A stretch of 64,000 nucleotides of DNA, from assembly GCA_963737555.1 (NCBI GenBank), contig CAVTTB010000001.1, forward strand, positions 276,176 through 340,175. The letters run 5' to 3'. Positions 19,510-29,271 of the stretch are shown here, one piece after another. How positions within the stretch are numbered: position 1 is the first letter of the stretch; each line of letters starts with the position of its first letter. Position numbers and translations under genes: made by a program. The notes under the pieces are model-generated. The model worked only from the letters and a program-made list of their open reading frames with translations. It made no database searches and had not been told where the DNA came from. This DNA comes from JAHJQQ01 sp963737555 (GTDB taxonomy: Bacteria; Pseudomonadota; Gammaproteobacteria; Thiohalobacterales; Thiohalobacteraceae).

Positions 19510-20730
19510 ATGACAGTTAAGACGCCGATTTATCTGGATTACAGTGCGACGAACCCGGTTGACGAGCGGGTAGCGGAGTTGATGTGTCGCTATCTGACCC
19601 GTGAGGGTGGCTTTGGCAACGCGGCTTCGCGCAGCCATCAGTTCGGTTGGGACGCCGAGGCGGCGATCGAACGCGCCCGTGAACAGGTCGCGGCGCTGGT
19701 CGGCGCGGACCCCAAGGAAATCGTCTTCACCAGCGGTGCCACCGAGTCGAATAATCTGGCGATCAAAGGCGCGGCCCATTTCTATCAGAAGAAGGGTAAG
19801 CATCTGATCACGGTGAAGACTGAACACAAGGCGGTGCTCGATAGCTGTCGGCAGTTGGAACGTGAAGGTTTCGAAGTCACTTATCTGGAGCCGCTGCCCA
19901 ATGGCCTGCTCGACCTGGACAAGTTCACGGCGGCATTGCGCGCGGATACGTTGCTGGTGTCGGTGATGCACGTGAACAATGAAATCGGCGTGATTCAGGA
20001 TATCGCCAAGCTCGGCGAGATCTGCCGCGCACGTGGCGTGCTGCTGCATGTCGATGCCGCACAGAGCGCCGGCAAGGTGGCGATCGATCTGGAAAACCTG
20101 CCGGTTGATCTGATGAGCTTCTCGGCGCATAAAATCTACGGCCCCAAGGGCATTGGCGCACTGTATGTGCAGCGCAAACCCCGTGTCCGCCTGGAAGCGC
20201 AGATGCACGGCGGCGGTCATGAGCGCGGCCTGCGCTCGGGCACGCTGGCGACGCATCAGATCGTCGGTATGGGCGAGGCGTTCCGCATCGCCAAGGAAGA
20301 AATGGCCGCCGAGTCCGCGCGTATTCTCGGTTTGCGCAACCGTTTATGGAACGGTCTGAAGGGCATGGACGAGGTGTATGTGAACGGCGACCTCGACCAG
20401 CGCGTGGCCGGCAATCTGAATGTGAGTTTCAACTTCGTCGAAGGCGAAAGCCTGATCATGGCCCTTAAAGATCTGGCTGTGTCTTCCGGCAGCGCCTGCA
20501 CCAGCGCCTCCTTGGAGCCGTCTTATGTGCTGCGTGCCCTCGGCCGCAATGACGAACTCGCACACAGTTCTATCCGCTTTACGATAGGTCGCTACACCAC
20601 CGAAGCCGAGATCGATTACACCATCGAATTGGTCAAAGGCAAGGTGGCGAAGCTGCGCGAACTCTCACCGTTGTGGGAGATGCATCAGGATGGCATCGAT
20701 CTCAGTTCGGTGCAGTGGGCGGCGCATTGA
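19510..20730 (+). CDS. iscS: Cysteine desulfurase IscS
   Basis: IscS is a PLP enzyme that takes sulfur from cysteine for Fe-S clusters and tRNA thiolation. The PLP lysine is in SFSAHKIYGPKGIGA, and the catalytic cysteine is on the mobile loop SSGSACTSASLEPSYVLRALG. Length (406 residues), N-terminus (PIYLDYSATNPVDERV) and C-terminus (LSPLWEMHQDGIDL) match the family. It sits between iscR and iscU. Confidence 0.98.
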   Translation: MTVKTPIYLDYSATNPVDERVAELMCRYLTREGGFGNAASRSHQFGWDAEAAIERAREQVAALVGADPKEIVFTSGATESNNLAIKGAAHFYQKKGKHLITVKTEHKAVLDSCRQLEREGFEVTYLEPLPNGLLDLDKFTAALRADTLLVSVMHVNNEIGVIQDIAKLGEICRARGVLLHVDAAQSAGKVAIDLENLPVDLMSFSAHKIYGPKGIGALYVQRKPRVRLEAQMHGGGHERGLRSGTLATHQIVGMGEAFRIAKEEMAAESARILGLRNRLWNGLKGMDEVYVNGDLDQRVAGNLNVSFNFVEGESLIMALKDLAVSSGSACTSASLEPSYVLRALGRNDELAHSSIRFTIGRYTTEAEIDYTIELVKGKVAKLRELSPLWEMHQDGIDLSSVQWAAH

Positions 20731-20767
20731 GCGGCTACCAAGAACAAGCAACAGAGAGGTAATTACC

Positions 20768-21172
20768 ATGGCCTACAGCGAAAAAGTACTCGATCATTAC
20801 GAAAATCCGCGTAACGTCGGCAGCATGAACAAGGACGACAGCAGTGTCGGCACCGGTATGGTCGGCGCTCCGGCTTGCGGCGACGTGATGAAGTTGCAGA
20901 TCAAGGTGAATGCGCAAGGCGTGATCGAAGACGCCAAGTTCAAAACCTATGGCTGTGGCAGCGCGATTGCCTCGAGCAGTCTGTTGACCGAATGGGTCAA
21001 GGGCAAGACCTTGGACGAGGCGCAGCAGATCAAGAATTCGCAGATCGCCGAAGAACTGGCGTTGCCGCCGGTGAAAATCCACTGTTCAGTGCTGGCCGAA
21101 GACGCCATCAAGGCGGCTATTTCAGATTACCAGGCCAAGCAAGGTAAAGAATCGGCGAGTAAGAGCGCCTGA
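20768..21172 (+). CDS. iscU: Fe-S cluster scaffold IscU
   Basis: IscU is the scaffold on which [2Fe-2S] clusters are built. The product is 134 residues from the ATG at 20768 (MAYSEKVLDHYENPRNVG). The three ligand cysteines are in GAPACGDVMKLQ, YGCGSAIASSS and VKIHCSVLAEDAI, and the LPPVK motif bound by HscA is intact. A possible upstream extension has no family similarity. Confidence 0.98.
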   Translation: MAYSEKVLDHYENPRNVGSMNKDDSSVGTGMVGAPACGDVMKLQIKVNAQGVIEDAKFKTYGCGSAIASSSLLTEWVKGKTLDEAQQIKNSQIAEELALPPVKIHCSVLAEDAIKAAISDYQAKQGKESASKSA

Positions 21173-21190
21173 GGCGCGGGGCGATAAACA

Positions 21191-21514
21191 ATGGCAATTA
21201 CGTTGACCGAATCCGCTGCCGAGCGGGTGCAGAAATTCCTGAGTAACCGTGGCAAAGGCGTGGGCCTGCGCCTGGGCGTGAAGACCACGGGCTGCTCGGG
21301 TATGGCTTATGTGCTGGAATTCGTCGATGCCGTGGAGCCCGAAGATCAGGTGTTCGAGAGCTACGGTGTGCAGGTCATCGTCAATCCGAAAAGCCTGGTC
21401 TATCTGGATGGCACCGAACTCGACTACGGCAAGGAAGGCCTGAACGAGGGCTTCAAGTTCAATAACCCGAACGTGAAGGATAGCTGCGGCTGCGGTGAAA
21501 GCTTCAACGTCTGA
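21191..21514 (+). CDS. iscA: A-type Fe-S carrier IscA
   Basis: The 107-residue protein is an A-type cluster carrier. The three conserved cysteines are visible: one in KTTGCSGMAYVLEF and two in the C-terminal SCGCGESF. It follows iscU by 18 bases and precedes hscB by 72 bases. Confidence 0.97.
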   Translation: MAITLTESAAERVQKFLSNRGKGVGLRLGVKTTGCSGMAYVLEFVDAVEPEDQVFESYGVQVIVNPKSLVYLDGTELDYGKEGLNEGFKFNNPNVKDSCGCGESFNV

Positions 21515-21586
21515 GTCTGAATCAACCGCGTCCCATTCAGGGGCGCGATTTTAATCCCGCTTTCCGATCCGCTACTTACCCAGCCG

Positions 21587-22129
21587 ATGTCCCTCGATCT
21601 CAAACAGAACTATTTCACACTGTTCGGCTTGCCGGTAAGCTACGCCGTCGATCGTGCGACGTTGGATCAACGCTATCGCGACTTGCAGCGCTTGGTGCAT
21701 CCGGATCGCTTTGCCAGTGCCGGCGACCAGGAACGTCGCATCGCCATGCAGCAGGCGACACGGATCAATGAAGGTTATCGGGTGCTGAAGGATGCCCTGG
21801 CGCGTGGGCGTTATCTGTTGGAATTACGCGGTCATCACTTCGACGATGAGCGCAACACGCATCAGGATTCCGCTTTCCTCATGGAGCAGATCGAGCTGCG
21901 CGAGGCCTTGGCCGACGCGCGCGACAGTCAGGATCCCTTCGCCGCACTGGGCGCCATCGTGGAACGCATTGGTGTTCGACTGGGGGCGCTGGATACCGAA
22001 CTCGGCGCCGCGCTGACCCAGGACGGCATTCCCGCACCGGCATTGACAGCGATTCAACGCATGCAATTTTTCCGCAAACTCGCCCACGAGGCCGAGGAAC
22101 TGGAAGCGGATTTGGAAGACGGTAACTGA
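21587..22129 (+). CDS. hscB: Co-chaperone HscB
   Basis: HscB (Hsc20) is a J-domain protein that delivers IscU to HscA. The J-domain spans about residues 7-80 with the HPD motif in RLVHPDRFA. The C-terminal helical bundle (about 95-175) binds IscU. The length of 180 residues is usual. hscA starts six bases after the stop. Confidence 0.96.
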   Translation: MSLDLKQNYFTLFGLPVSYAVDRATLDQRYRDLQRLVHPDRFASAGDQERRIAMQQATRINEGYRVLKDALARGRYLLELRGHHFDDERNTHQDSAFLMEQIELREALADARDSQDPFAALGAIVERIGVRLGALDTELGAALTQDGIPAPALTAIQRMQFFRKLAHEAEELEADLEDGN

Positions 22130-22135
22130 TAAAAA

Positions 22136-24011
22136 ATGGCACTCCTGCAAATCTCTGAACCCGGACAAGCGACCGCGCCGCACCAGCACCGGCTGGCGGT
22201 GGGCATCGATCTGGGCACCACCAATTCACTGGTCGCGACGGTGCGCAGCGGCCTGGCGGATACGCTGCCGGATGCTGCCGGCCGCCATTTGCTGCCGTCG
22301 GTGGTGCGCTATCTGCCGGACGGCGCGCGCGTGGTCGGTTTCGAGGCCAAGTCCGCCGCCGCGCAAGACCCGCTCAATACCATCGCTTCGGCGAAGCGGT
22401 TGATGGGGCGCGGTGTCGAAGACGTCAAGGCGCTCGGGACGCAACTGCCGTACGCGTTTGTACCCGGCGTATCCGGCATGCCGCGCATTCACACCGCCGG
22501 CGGCGATGTCAGTCCGGTCGAGGTCTCCGCGGAGATTCTCAAAGTTCTGCGCGCACGTGCAGAGCAATCGTTGGGTGGCGAACTGGCCGGTGTGGTCATC
22601 ACCGTGCCGGCGTATTTCGACGATGCCCAACGCCAAGCGACGAAAGATGCCGCGACGCTGGCCGGTCTGAATGTATTGCGCTTGTTGAACGAACCCACCG
22701 CCGCGGCCGTCGCCTACGGTCTGGATCGCAACAGCGATGGCGTGATCGTGGTCTACGATCTCGGTGGCGGTACCTTCGATGTTTCGGTTTTACGCCTGAA
22801 TAAAGGTGTGTTCGAGGTGTTGGCCACCGCCGGCGACACCGCGCTCGGTGGCGACGATATGGATCGTGCCATTGCCGCCTGGATCATGCAGCAGGCCGGT
22901 ATCGGTGACGATGCCGATCACAAACAGATGCGCCGCTTGCTGCGCGATGCCTGCGCCGCCAAAGAGGCGCTGACCGATAGCGACACGTGCAACGTTGCAT
23001 ATCGAACTCATGGACGGCAGTCACTGGGACGGCGAATTGACCCGCGCACAACTCGATGAGTTGATCGACCCGCTGATCAGCCAGACACTCAGTCCCTGTC
23101 GGCGTACCTTGCGCGATGCCGGCATCAAGGCCGACGAGATCGCCGAAGTCGTCATGGTCGGCGGTTCCACGCGCGTGCCGCGGGTGCGCGAACGCGTCGG
23201 CGAATTTTTCAAGCGCACACCGCGCGTCGACATCGATCCCGACAAGGTGGTCGCTATCGGCGCCGCCATCCAGGCCGATATCCTCGCCGGCAACAAGCCC
23301 GAAGATGAAATGTTGTTGCTGGATGTGATTCCGCTGTCACTGGGCATCGAGACCATGGGCGGACTGGTCGAGAAAATCATCCCGCGCAATACCACGATCC
23401 CGGTCGCGCGCGCGCAGGAATTCACCACCTTCAAGGACGGCCAGACCGCTATCGCGCTGCATGTTTTGCAGGGTGAGCGTGAATTGGTGACGGATTGCCG
23501 CTCACTGGCGCGCTTTGAGCTGCGGGGCATTCCGCCGATGGTGGCCGGTGCGGCGCACATCCGCGTAAGTTTTCAGGTCGATGCCGATGGTCTGCTCAGT
23601 GTCAGCGCGCGCGAAGCGACCAGCGGTGCCGCCGCGAGCATCGCCGTCAAGCCGTCCTATGGTCTGGCGGATAATGAGATTGAATCCATGTTGCGCGATT
23701 CCATGACCCACGCGCGCGACGACATGGAAGCGCGTAAACTGCGCGAGCAGCAGGTCGAGGCCGATCGTGTGATCGAGGCGTTGAATGCAGCGCTGGCGGT
23801 TGACGGCGCGGCGTTTCTGCAGGCCGCCGAGCGTGCCCGCATCGATGCGGCGGCGGCTGAACTGAAACGGCTGCGTGGTAGCGATGATCCGCGCGCGATC
23901 AAGCTGGCCATCGAGGCGGTGGAGAAGGCCAGTGCCGACTATGTCGCGCGGCGCATGGATGCCAATATCCGCAAGGCCATGGCCGGCCATGCGGTCGACG
24001 ATTTCAAATAG
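22136..24011 (+). CDS. hscA: Fe-S assembly chaperone HscA (one frameshift)
   Basis: HscA is the Hsp70 that acts on IscU with HscB. The nucleotide-binding domain begins with GIDLGTTNSLVATV and contains VYDLGGGTFDVSVLRL. An extra T at about 22988 breaks the frame: removing it restores TDSDTATLHIELMDGSHWDG. The second part carries VMVGGSTRVPRVRE, the substrate-binding domain (TTIPVARAQEFTTF) and the helical lid to the stop at 24011. Repaired, the protein has about 624 residues, a normal HscA length. Loss of HscA would be costly with the rest of the operon intact, so the break is probably an error. Confidence 0.93.
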
Positions 24012-24022
24012 GCGAGACAACC

Positions 24023-24361
24023 ATGCCCCAAATCATTTTCTTACCCCATGAAGAGATCTGCCCGGACGGCGCGGTCATCCAGGTCGAACCGGGGGTGACT
24101 ATCTGCGATGCCGCGCTGGCCAATGGCATCGAGATCGAACATGCCTGTGAGAAGTCCTGCGCCTGCACGACGTGCCATGTCTATATCCGTGAGGGCGAAA
24201 CCTCGCTCAATGCCCCGGAAGAAGGCGAGGAAGATCTGCTCGACAAGGCCTGGGGTCTGGAGCCCGATTCCCGGTTGAGCTGCCAGGCCATGGTCGGAAA
24301 CGTCGACCTGGTCGTGGAGATTCCCAAATACACCATCAACATGGTCAGCGAACATCGCTGA
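24023..24361 (+). CDS. fdx: [2Fe-2S] ferredoxin of the Isc system
   Basis: The 112-residue ferredoxin has the adrenodoxin-type cluster motif CEKSCACTTC, with a fourth ligand in RLSCQAMVG; the pattern is the one known for E. coli Fdx. It supplies electrons for cluster assembly. It lies 11 bases after hscA. Confidence 0.97.
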   Translation: MPQIIFLPHEEICPDGAVIQVEPGVTICDAALANGIEIEHACEKSCACTTCHVYIREGETSLNAPEEGEEDLLDKAWGLEPDSRLSCQAMVGNVDLVVEIPKYTINMVSEHR

Positions 24362-24377
24362 TTCAGGATCTGAGCCT

Positions 24378-24572
24378 ATGCACTGGACCGACACCCTGGA
24401 TATCGCCATCGCCCTGGATGAGGCCCATCCGGACATCGATCCGACGCGGGTCAACTTCGTGGATCTGCGCAACTGGACACTGGCCCTGGAGGATTTCCAG
24501 GATGACCCTGCCCATTCCGGCGAGAAGATCCTGGAGGCCATTCAGATGGCCTGGATCGAGGAACGTTCCTGA
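24378..24572 (+). CDS. iscX: Fe-S assembly protein IscX
   Basis: The 64-residue acidic protein has the family pattern DIAIALDEAHPDIDPTRVNF and VDLRNWTLALEDFQDDP. IscX binds IscS and iron and modulates desulfurase activity. It is the last gene of the isc operon, and a strong terminator follows. Confidence 0.96.
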   Translation: MHWTDTLDIAIALDEAHPDIDPTRVNFVDLRNWTLALEDFQDDPAHSGEKILEAIQMAWIEERS

Positions 24573-24638
24573 GTCCGCTGTTACCCCCGACAATTGCCCG
24601 GGATTGCCGCTGGCGGTACACTAGCGCACTGAGTTTCA

Positions 24639-24678
24639 TACCCTAAACCCGCGGCTTGTCGCGGGTTTAGGGTATTTT
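24639..24678 (+). terminator. Rho-independent terminator of the isc operon
   Basis: A 15-bp perfect stem (TACCCTAAACCCGCG with CGCGGGTTTAGGGTA, loop GCTTGT) is followed by TTTTG. It lies 66 bases after the iscX stop. Confidence 0.9.
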
Positions 24679-24727
24679 GATTCAGGAAATGCATGAACTA
24701 GGCGTGTGCCACGGAGAAACCCGTACC

Positions 24728-24828
24728 TCACGGACAAATCCGATGGTCACGGAATCCGTGAGATGATGCGCCAGGGCAAGCCCTGGCTTCGGGTTTCAGT
24801 CAGTGGGTATTCCCCGTATTTTCCGTGA
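24728..24828. repeat. TCACGGA repeats and two small palindromes before rlmN
   Basis: TCACGGA occurs at 24728-24734, within the palindrome TCACGGAATCCGTGA at 24747-24761, and inverted as TCCGTGA at 24822-24828. A second dyad, CCAGGGCAAGCCCTGG, lies at 24771-24786. They fill most of the gap between the isc terminator and rlmN. Whether this is an operator cluster or a dispersed repeat cannot be told from one copy. Confidence 0.6.
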
Positions 24829-24859
24829 CTAACCCGGGCTTTGATGGTTTTATATTGAG

Positions 24860-25981
24860 ATGATGGTAAGCGACAAGATCAATCTGTTGGATTTCGATCG
24901 CCAGGGGCTGGAGAACTTTTTCGCCGATATCGGCGAGAAGCCGTTCCGTGCGCGGCAGATTCTGCAATGGATCTATCAGCGCAGCGTCGATGACTTCGAC
25001 GCCATGAGCGATCTCAGCAAGGCGCTGCGCGCGCGCCTGCTCGATACTGCCGAGGTGCGTCTGCCGGAAATCGCGTTGGATCAGAAGTCCGACGACGGTT
25101 CGCGCAAATGGCTGCTGCAATTAGCCGACGGCAACTGTATCGAGGCGGTCTACATCCCCGCCGGTGAGCGCGGAACCCTGTGCGTTTCTTCGCAGGTCGG
25201 TTGCGGCCTGAATTGCAGTTTCTGTTCTACCGCCCAGCAGGGTTTCAACCGCAATCTGACTACCGGCGAGATCATCGGTCAGGTCTTGGTGGCCAGCCGC
25301 CAACTCACCGCGGACGGCATCAGCTGCAACGAGAACGGTCGCGCCATCAGCAATGTGGTGATGATGGGCATGGGCGAGCCGCTGTTGAATTTCGACAATG
25401 CCACCGCCGCCATGCGCCTGATGCTGGACGATCTGGTTTTCGGGCTGTCCAAGCGGCGGGTGACGTTGAGCACCTCGGGCCTGGTGCCGGAGATCGACCG
25501 CTTGCGCGAGGCCTGCGACGTGGCGTTGGCCGTGTCGCTGCACGCGCCGGAGGATGCGCTGCGTGATGAGTTGGTGCCGATCAACCGCAAATACCCGATC
25601 AAGGAATTGATGGATGCGTGTCGCCGTTATATCGGCGAGGATACGCGGCGCCGCGTGACCTTCGAGTATGTGATGCTGGACGGCGTCAATGACAGTGATG
25701 CGCATGCACACGCGCTGGCCAGACTGCTGCGCAACGTGCCGGCCAAGGTCAATTTGATTCCGTTCAATCCGTTCCCGAACACCCGCTACCAGCGCAGCTC
25801 GGCGGAACGCATCGAACGTTTCCAGCAGATCATCGTCGATGCCGGACTGGTGACCATCACCCGCAAGACCCGCGGTGACGACATCGACGCCGCCTGTGGT
25901 CAATTGGCGGGACAATTTCAGGATCGCACGCGGCGTCGCCTGCGCAACATCGGTGTGGACGTACAGGATGTGGCCTCATGA
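24860..25981 (+). CDS. rlmN: 23S rRNA A2503 / tRNA A37 C2-methyltransferase RlmN
   Basis: RlmN is a radical-SAM enzyme that methylates C2 of A2503 in 23S rRNA and A37 in some tRNAs. The cluster motif is CGLNCSFCSTAQQGFNRNL, MMGMGEPLLNFDN follows, and the C-terminal catalytic cysteine is in DDIDAACGQL. The length is 373 residues. A second ATG directly after the first leaves the start ambiguous by one codon. The stop overlaps the start of the next gene. Confidence 0.97.
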   Translation: MMVSDKINLLDFDRQGLENFFADIGEKPFRARQILQWIYQRSVDDFDAMSDLSKALRARLLDTAEVRLPEIALDQKSDDGSRKWLLQLADGNCIEAVYIPAGERGTLCVSSQVGCGLNCSFCSTAQQGFNRNLTTGEIIGQVLVASRQLTADGISCNENGRAISNVVMMGMGEPLLNFDNATAAMRLMLDDLVFGLSKRRVTLSTSGLVPEIDRLREACDVALAVSLHAPEDALRDELVPINRKYPIKELMDACRRYIGEDTRRRVTFEYVMLDGVNDSDAHAHALARLLRNVPAKVNLIPFNPFPNTRYQRSSAERIERFQQIIVDAGLVTITRKTRGDDIDAACGQLAGQFQDRTRRRLRNIGVDVQDVAS

Positions 25982-26739
25982 TGAAACAAAACGGTTGGTG
26001 GGTGATCGCCAGTCTGGTCCTGGCGCTGGTGCTGGCGCTGAGCGGGTGCAATCAGAGCAATGTCAAGCCGGGGAACGATAAGACGAGTCCGGCGGCCGCG
26101 AATGTTGAGCTCGGCGTTTTGTATATGCGCGAAGGCAAGAAAAACGTCGCCATGGATGTTCTGCAAAAGGCCTTGAAGCAGGATCCGAACTCGGCGGACG
26201 CACACAATGCCATCGCGGTGCTGTACGAAAGCCTGGGCGAGACCGAAAAGGCGGATACTCACTTCAAGCGCGCACTGTCGTTGAATTCCAAGGATTCGCA
26301 GGCGCACAACAACTACGGCAGTTTCCTGTGCCGGAATCAGCGTGCAGACGAAGCCGAGAAACATTATCTGGCCGCAGCGGCCAATCCGCTCTATGAAACG
26401 CCCGAGCTCTCGTATACCAACGCGGGCTCGTGTGCCTACAACGCCAAGGACACCGCCAAGGCCGAGCAGTATTGGCGCAAGGCGCTGGAGCTCAATGCGC
26501 AATTCTCGCCTGCGCTGCTGCAAATGGCACGCTTGAACGTAAACCAGAAAAATTACATGGGCGCGCGCGCCTATCTTCAACGCTACCATGCGGTCGCCAG
26601 GCCGAGCCCTGAGAGTCTCTGGTTGGGTATTCAGACCGAACGCGTGTTGGGCGACAAGAACGCCGAGGCGAGTTACAGCATGCTGTTGAAAAACGGCTTC
26701 CCGGATTCGCCGCAGGCGAAACAATTGTCAGGACAATGA
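25978..26739 (+). CDS. pilW: Type IV pilus assembly lipoprotein PilW (PilF)
   Basis: PilW (PilF in Pseudomonas) is an outer-membrane lipoprotein that helps the PilQ secretin multimerise. The lipobox is ALSGC near residue 23, and about six TPR-type repeats follow (for example LGVLYMREGKKNVAMDVLQK, NNYGSFLCRNQRADEAEKHY). The length is 253 residues, and its position between rlmN and rodZ is conserved in gammaproteobacteria. It supports the presence of type IV pili, in line with fimX. Confidence 0.92.
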   Translation: MMKQNGWWVIASLVLALVLALSGCNQSNVKPGNDKTSPAAANVELGVLYMREGKKNVAMDVLQKALKQDPNSADAHNAIAVLYESLGETEKADTHFKRALSLNSKDSQAHNNYGSFLCRNQRADEAEKHYLAAAANPLYETPELSYTNAGSCAYNAKDTAKAEQYWRKALELNAQFSPALLQMARLNVNQKNYMGARAYLQRYHAVARPSPESLWLGIQTERVLGDKNAEASYSMLLKNGFPDSPQAKQLSGQ

Positions 26740-26743
26740 CCGG

Positions 26744-27761
26744 ATGAGCGAAACGCCGGACACCCAGCCGCAGTCCATGGCGCCGGGACAGATTCTCAAG
26801 CGCGCACGCGAGGGCAAAAATCTCACGCTTGCCGCCATTGCTACGTTGATGAATCTGGATCTGCGCACCGTCGAGGCGCTTGAACGCGGTAACCAGAGCG
26901 AACTGCCGGCGCCGATATTCGTGCGCGGTTATTTGCGGGGCTATGCGCGGCTGGTGGGCGTAGACGAGGCGACGGTACTCGAGGCCTATCAGGCACAAGC
27001 CCCGCAGGAGCCGAGGCCACGCCCGGTGGGCATGTCGCGGGTGCCGGTGCGTCCAGCGTTCCGTGCCCCGGCGATCTCCTTGAAGACAGTATTTTCTGTG
27101 ATCCTCCTGCTGGTGTTTGCCTGGGTCGGTGTTGAATGGGGACCGGATCTGATCGCGCGGGTGAGCGGCGACGCTGCCCAGGAAACAGCCGCTGTGGTCG
27201 ACTCGGCGCTTGTGCCCACTGCGGAGCAGGCTACATCAGATGCGGAACAGGTTGCACCAGACGCCGCTGATGATGGGCCCCGCCAGCACGGTATTGAACA
27301 TGGTATTGCCGGAATCGTCCGAGCAACCCGTCGTGCAAACAGAGTCGAACGGAACCGCATCGCTGTCGCTCGCCTTACCAACACCGCAACCCGCCCCGGC
27401 AGCCGAGGCACCACCCCCGGTGGCCCAGCCCGAACCTGAATTGCCGGCCGAGAGTGATTTCGCCACGCCTGCCGTCATTACGCCAGAGGAAACACCCGTT
27501 CAAGCAGTAGCCGGGGTGGGTGAACTTCGCCTGGAGTTGCGGTTCAACGATGACAGCTGGGTCGAGATCAAAAGCGCGGATGGCAAAAATCTGCTATTGG
27601 GTCTGTTGCGCAAAGGTGATACGCGCAGCGTCACGGGCAAGCCACCGCTGACGGTCGTGTTGGGCAACGCCGCCGGTGTGGAAGTGCAGGTGGATGGCAA
27701 GCTTTTCGAGCACAGTCGCTACACGCGCGACAACATCGCCCGTTTTGAGATCAATCCCTGA
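26744..27761 (+). CDS. rodZ: Cytoskeletal protein RodZ (one frameshift)
   Basis: RodZ links MreB to the cell-wall machinery. The N-terminal helix-turn-helix (ILKRAREGKNLTLAAIATLM, YLRGYARLVG) and a membrane helix (TVFSVILLLVFAWVGVEW) read in one frame. A CCCC run at 27278-27281 has one base too many; removing it joins DDGPASTVLNMV and continues through a Pro/Ala-rich linker into the periplasmic RodZ C-terminal domain (LELRFNDDSWVEIKSADGK to ARFEINP). Repaired length is about 338 residues. The break lies in the linker and in a homopolymer. Confidence 0.9.
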
Positions 27762-27828
27762 CTTGGTGACGAGTCTGGGTTATTGCACGTTCAACGCCTT
27801 TATTCCGCAGCGTTCGTTATAGGTCGTT

Positions 27829-29112
27829 ATGTCGCCGTCATCGAAGAGTGTGCAAGCCATCCGCGGCATGAACGATATTCTGCCTGAGCAGAGTGGCGTC
27901 TGGCAGCAGGTCGAAGCCACGTTGCGGACACTGCTGGCGTCCTATGGTTACAGCGAAATTCGTATGCCGGTGCTGGAGAAGACCGAGCTGTTCAAGCGTT
28001 CCATCGGTGAAGTGACCGATATCGTCGAAAAAGAAATGTATACCTTCGACGACCGTAACGGTGACAGCCTCACGCTGCGCCCGGAGGGCACCGCCGGCTG
28101 CGTGCGCGCCTGCATCGAACACGGTCTGCTGCACAACCAGATCCAGCGGCTCTGGTATACCGGACCGATGTTCCGCCATGAGCGTCCGCAGAAGGGCCGT
28201 TATCGTCAGTTCCATCAGATCGGCGTCGAGGCCTTCGGCATGGCCGGCCCCGACATCGATGCCGAGCAGATTCTGCTGACCGCGCGACTGTGGAAACAAT
28301 TTGGTCTGCGCGATGTGCAACTGGAACTCAACTCACTGGGCACCAGTGACGCGCGTGCGGTCTACCGCGAGATTCTGGTGGAGTATTTCAGTGCCCATCG
28401 TGCGCAGCTCGACGAAGACAGTCAGCGCCGTCTCGCCAGCAATCCGCTGCGCATCCTCGACAGCAAGAATCCGGAGATGCAGGCGCTGATCGAGGCCGCA
28501 CCGAAACTGGCCGAGCATTTGGATGCTGAATCGCAGGAGCATTTCGCCACACTGTGTGCCACGCTGGATGCCGCCGGGGTCGCCTATCGCGTCAATCCGC
28601 GGCTGGTGCGCGGCCTCGATTACTACGGTCGCACCGTGTTCGAGTGGGTGACCGATCGACTCGGCTCGCAGGGCACGGTGTGCGCCGGCGGTCGTTACGA
28701 CGGTCTGGTCGAATACCTGGGTGGACGCGCCACGCCGGCCTTTGGTTTTGCCATCGGGCTGGAACGCTTGATCGCGCTATTGATCGATCTGGGCCTGCAT
28801 CCGCAACCCGAAACGGCGCATGCCTACCTGGTGCTGGTCGGTGCGGCCGCAGAACGTCAGGGCCCGGTGCTCGGCGAACGCCTGCGCGATGCTGTGCCTG
28901 GCCTGCGCCTGCAGGTAAACTGTGGCGGCGGCAGCTTCAAGAGCCAGTTCAAGCGCGCCGACCGCAGCGGTGCGGCCTGGGCGCTGGTCCTCGGCGAAGA
29001 CGAACTGGCCAACGGCAGCCTGAGTATAAAACCGCTGCGCGGTGAAGCGCCGCAGGAAACCTTGAGTGAAGCTGCGGCCATTGCACGGTTGCAGGAACTG
29101 GTCGTTGCTTGA
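27829..29112 (+). CDS. hisS: Histidine--tRNA ligase
   Basis: HisRS is a class II aminoacyl-tRNA synthetase. The N-terminus (IRGMNDILPEQSGVW), motif 2 region (LTLRPEGTAGCVRACIEHGL, MFRHERPQKGRYRQFHQIGV) and the histidine-binding loop GLDYYGRTVFEW are intact. Length is 427 residues. The ispG gene, often found between rodZ and hisS, is absent here. Confidence 0.97.
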   Translation: MSPSSKSVQAIRGMNDILPEQSGVWQQVEATLRTLLASYGYSEIRMPVLEKTELFKRSIGEVTDIVEKEMYTFDDRNGDSLTLRPEGTAGCVRACIEHGLLHNQIQRLWYTGPMFRHERPQKGRYRQFHQIGVEAFGMAGPDIDAEQILLTARLWKQFGLRDVQLELNSLGTSDARAVYREILVEYFSAHRAQLDEDSQRRLASNPLRILDSKNPEMQALIEAAPKLAEHLDAESQEHFATLCATLDAAGVAYRVNPRLVRGLDYYGRTVFEWVTDRLGSQGTVCAGGRYDGLVEYLGGRATPAFGFAIGLERLIALLIDLGLHPQPETAHAYLVLVGAAAERQGPVLGERLRDAVPGLRLQVNCGGGSFKSQFKRADRSGAAWALVLGEDELANGSLSIKPLRGEAPQETLSEAAAIARLQELVVA

Positions 29113-29123
29113 CGCTCTATAGG

Positions 29124-29184
29124 CGCGGGCTTGCCCGCGAAATGTTTTCCTACAACTACCTTTCCGTGTGCGGGCAAGCCCGCG
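29124..29184. repeat. REP-like inverted repeat pair between hisS and yfgM
   Basis: The palindrome CGCGGGCTTGCCCGCG (29124-29139) is repeated in inverted form as GCGGGCAAGCCCGCG (29170-29184), separated by 30 bases of AT-richer sequence. The core GCGGGCnnGCCCGC is that of common REP elements in pseudomonad-like genomes. Confidence 0.75.
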
Positions 29185-29271
29185 ACTACGGCGCATGCTT
29201 ACACATGAAGTGCGAGCGTCAACGCATGGGTAAGGTCTTAACACTTAGAATCTGAACAACGGAGTAAGCCC

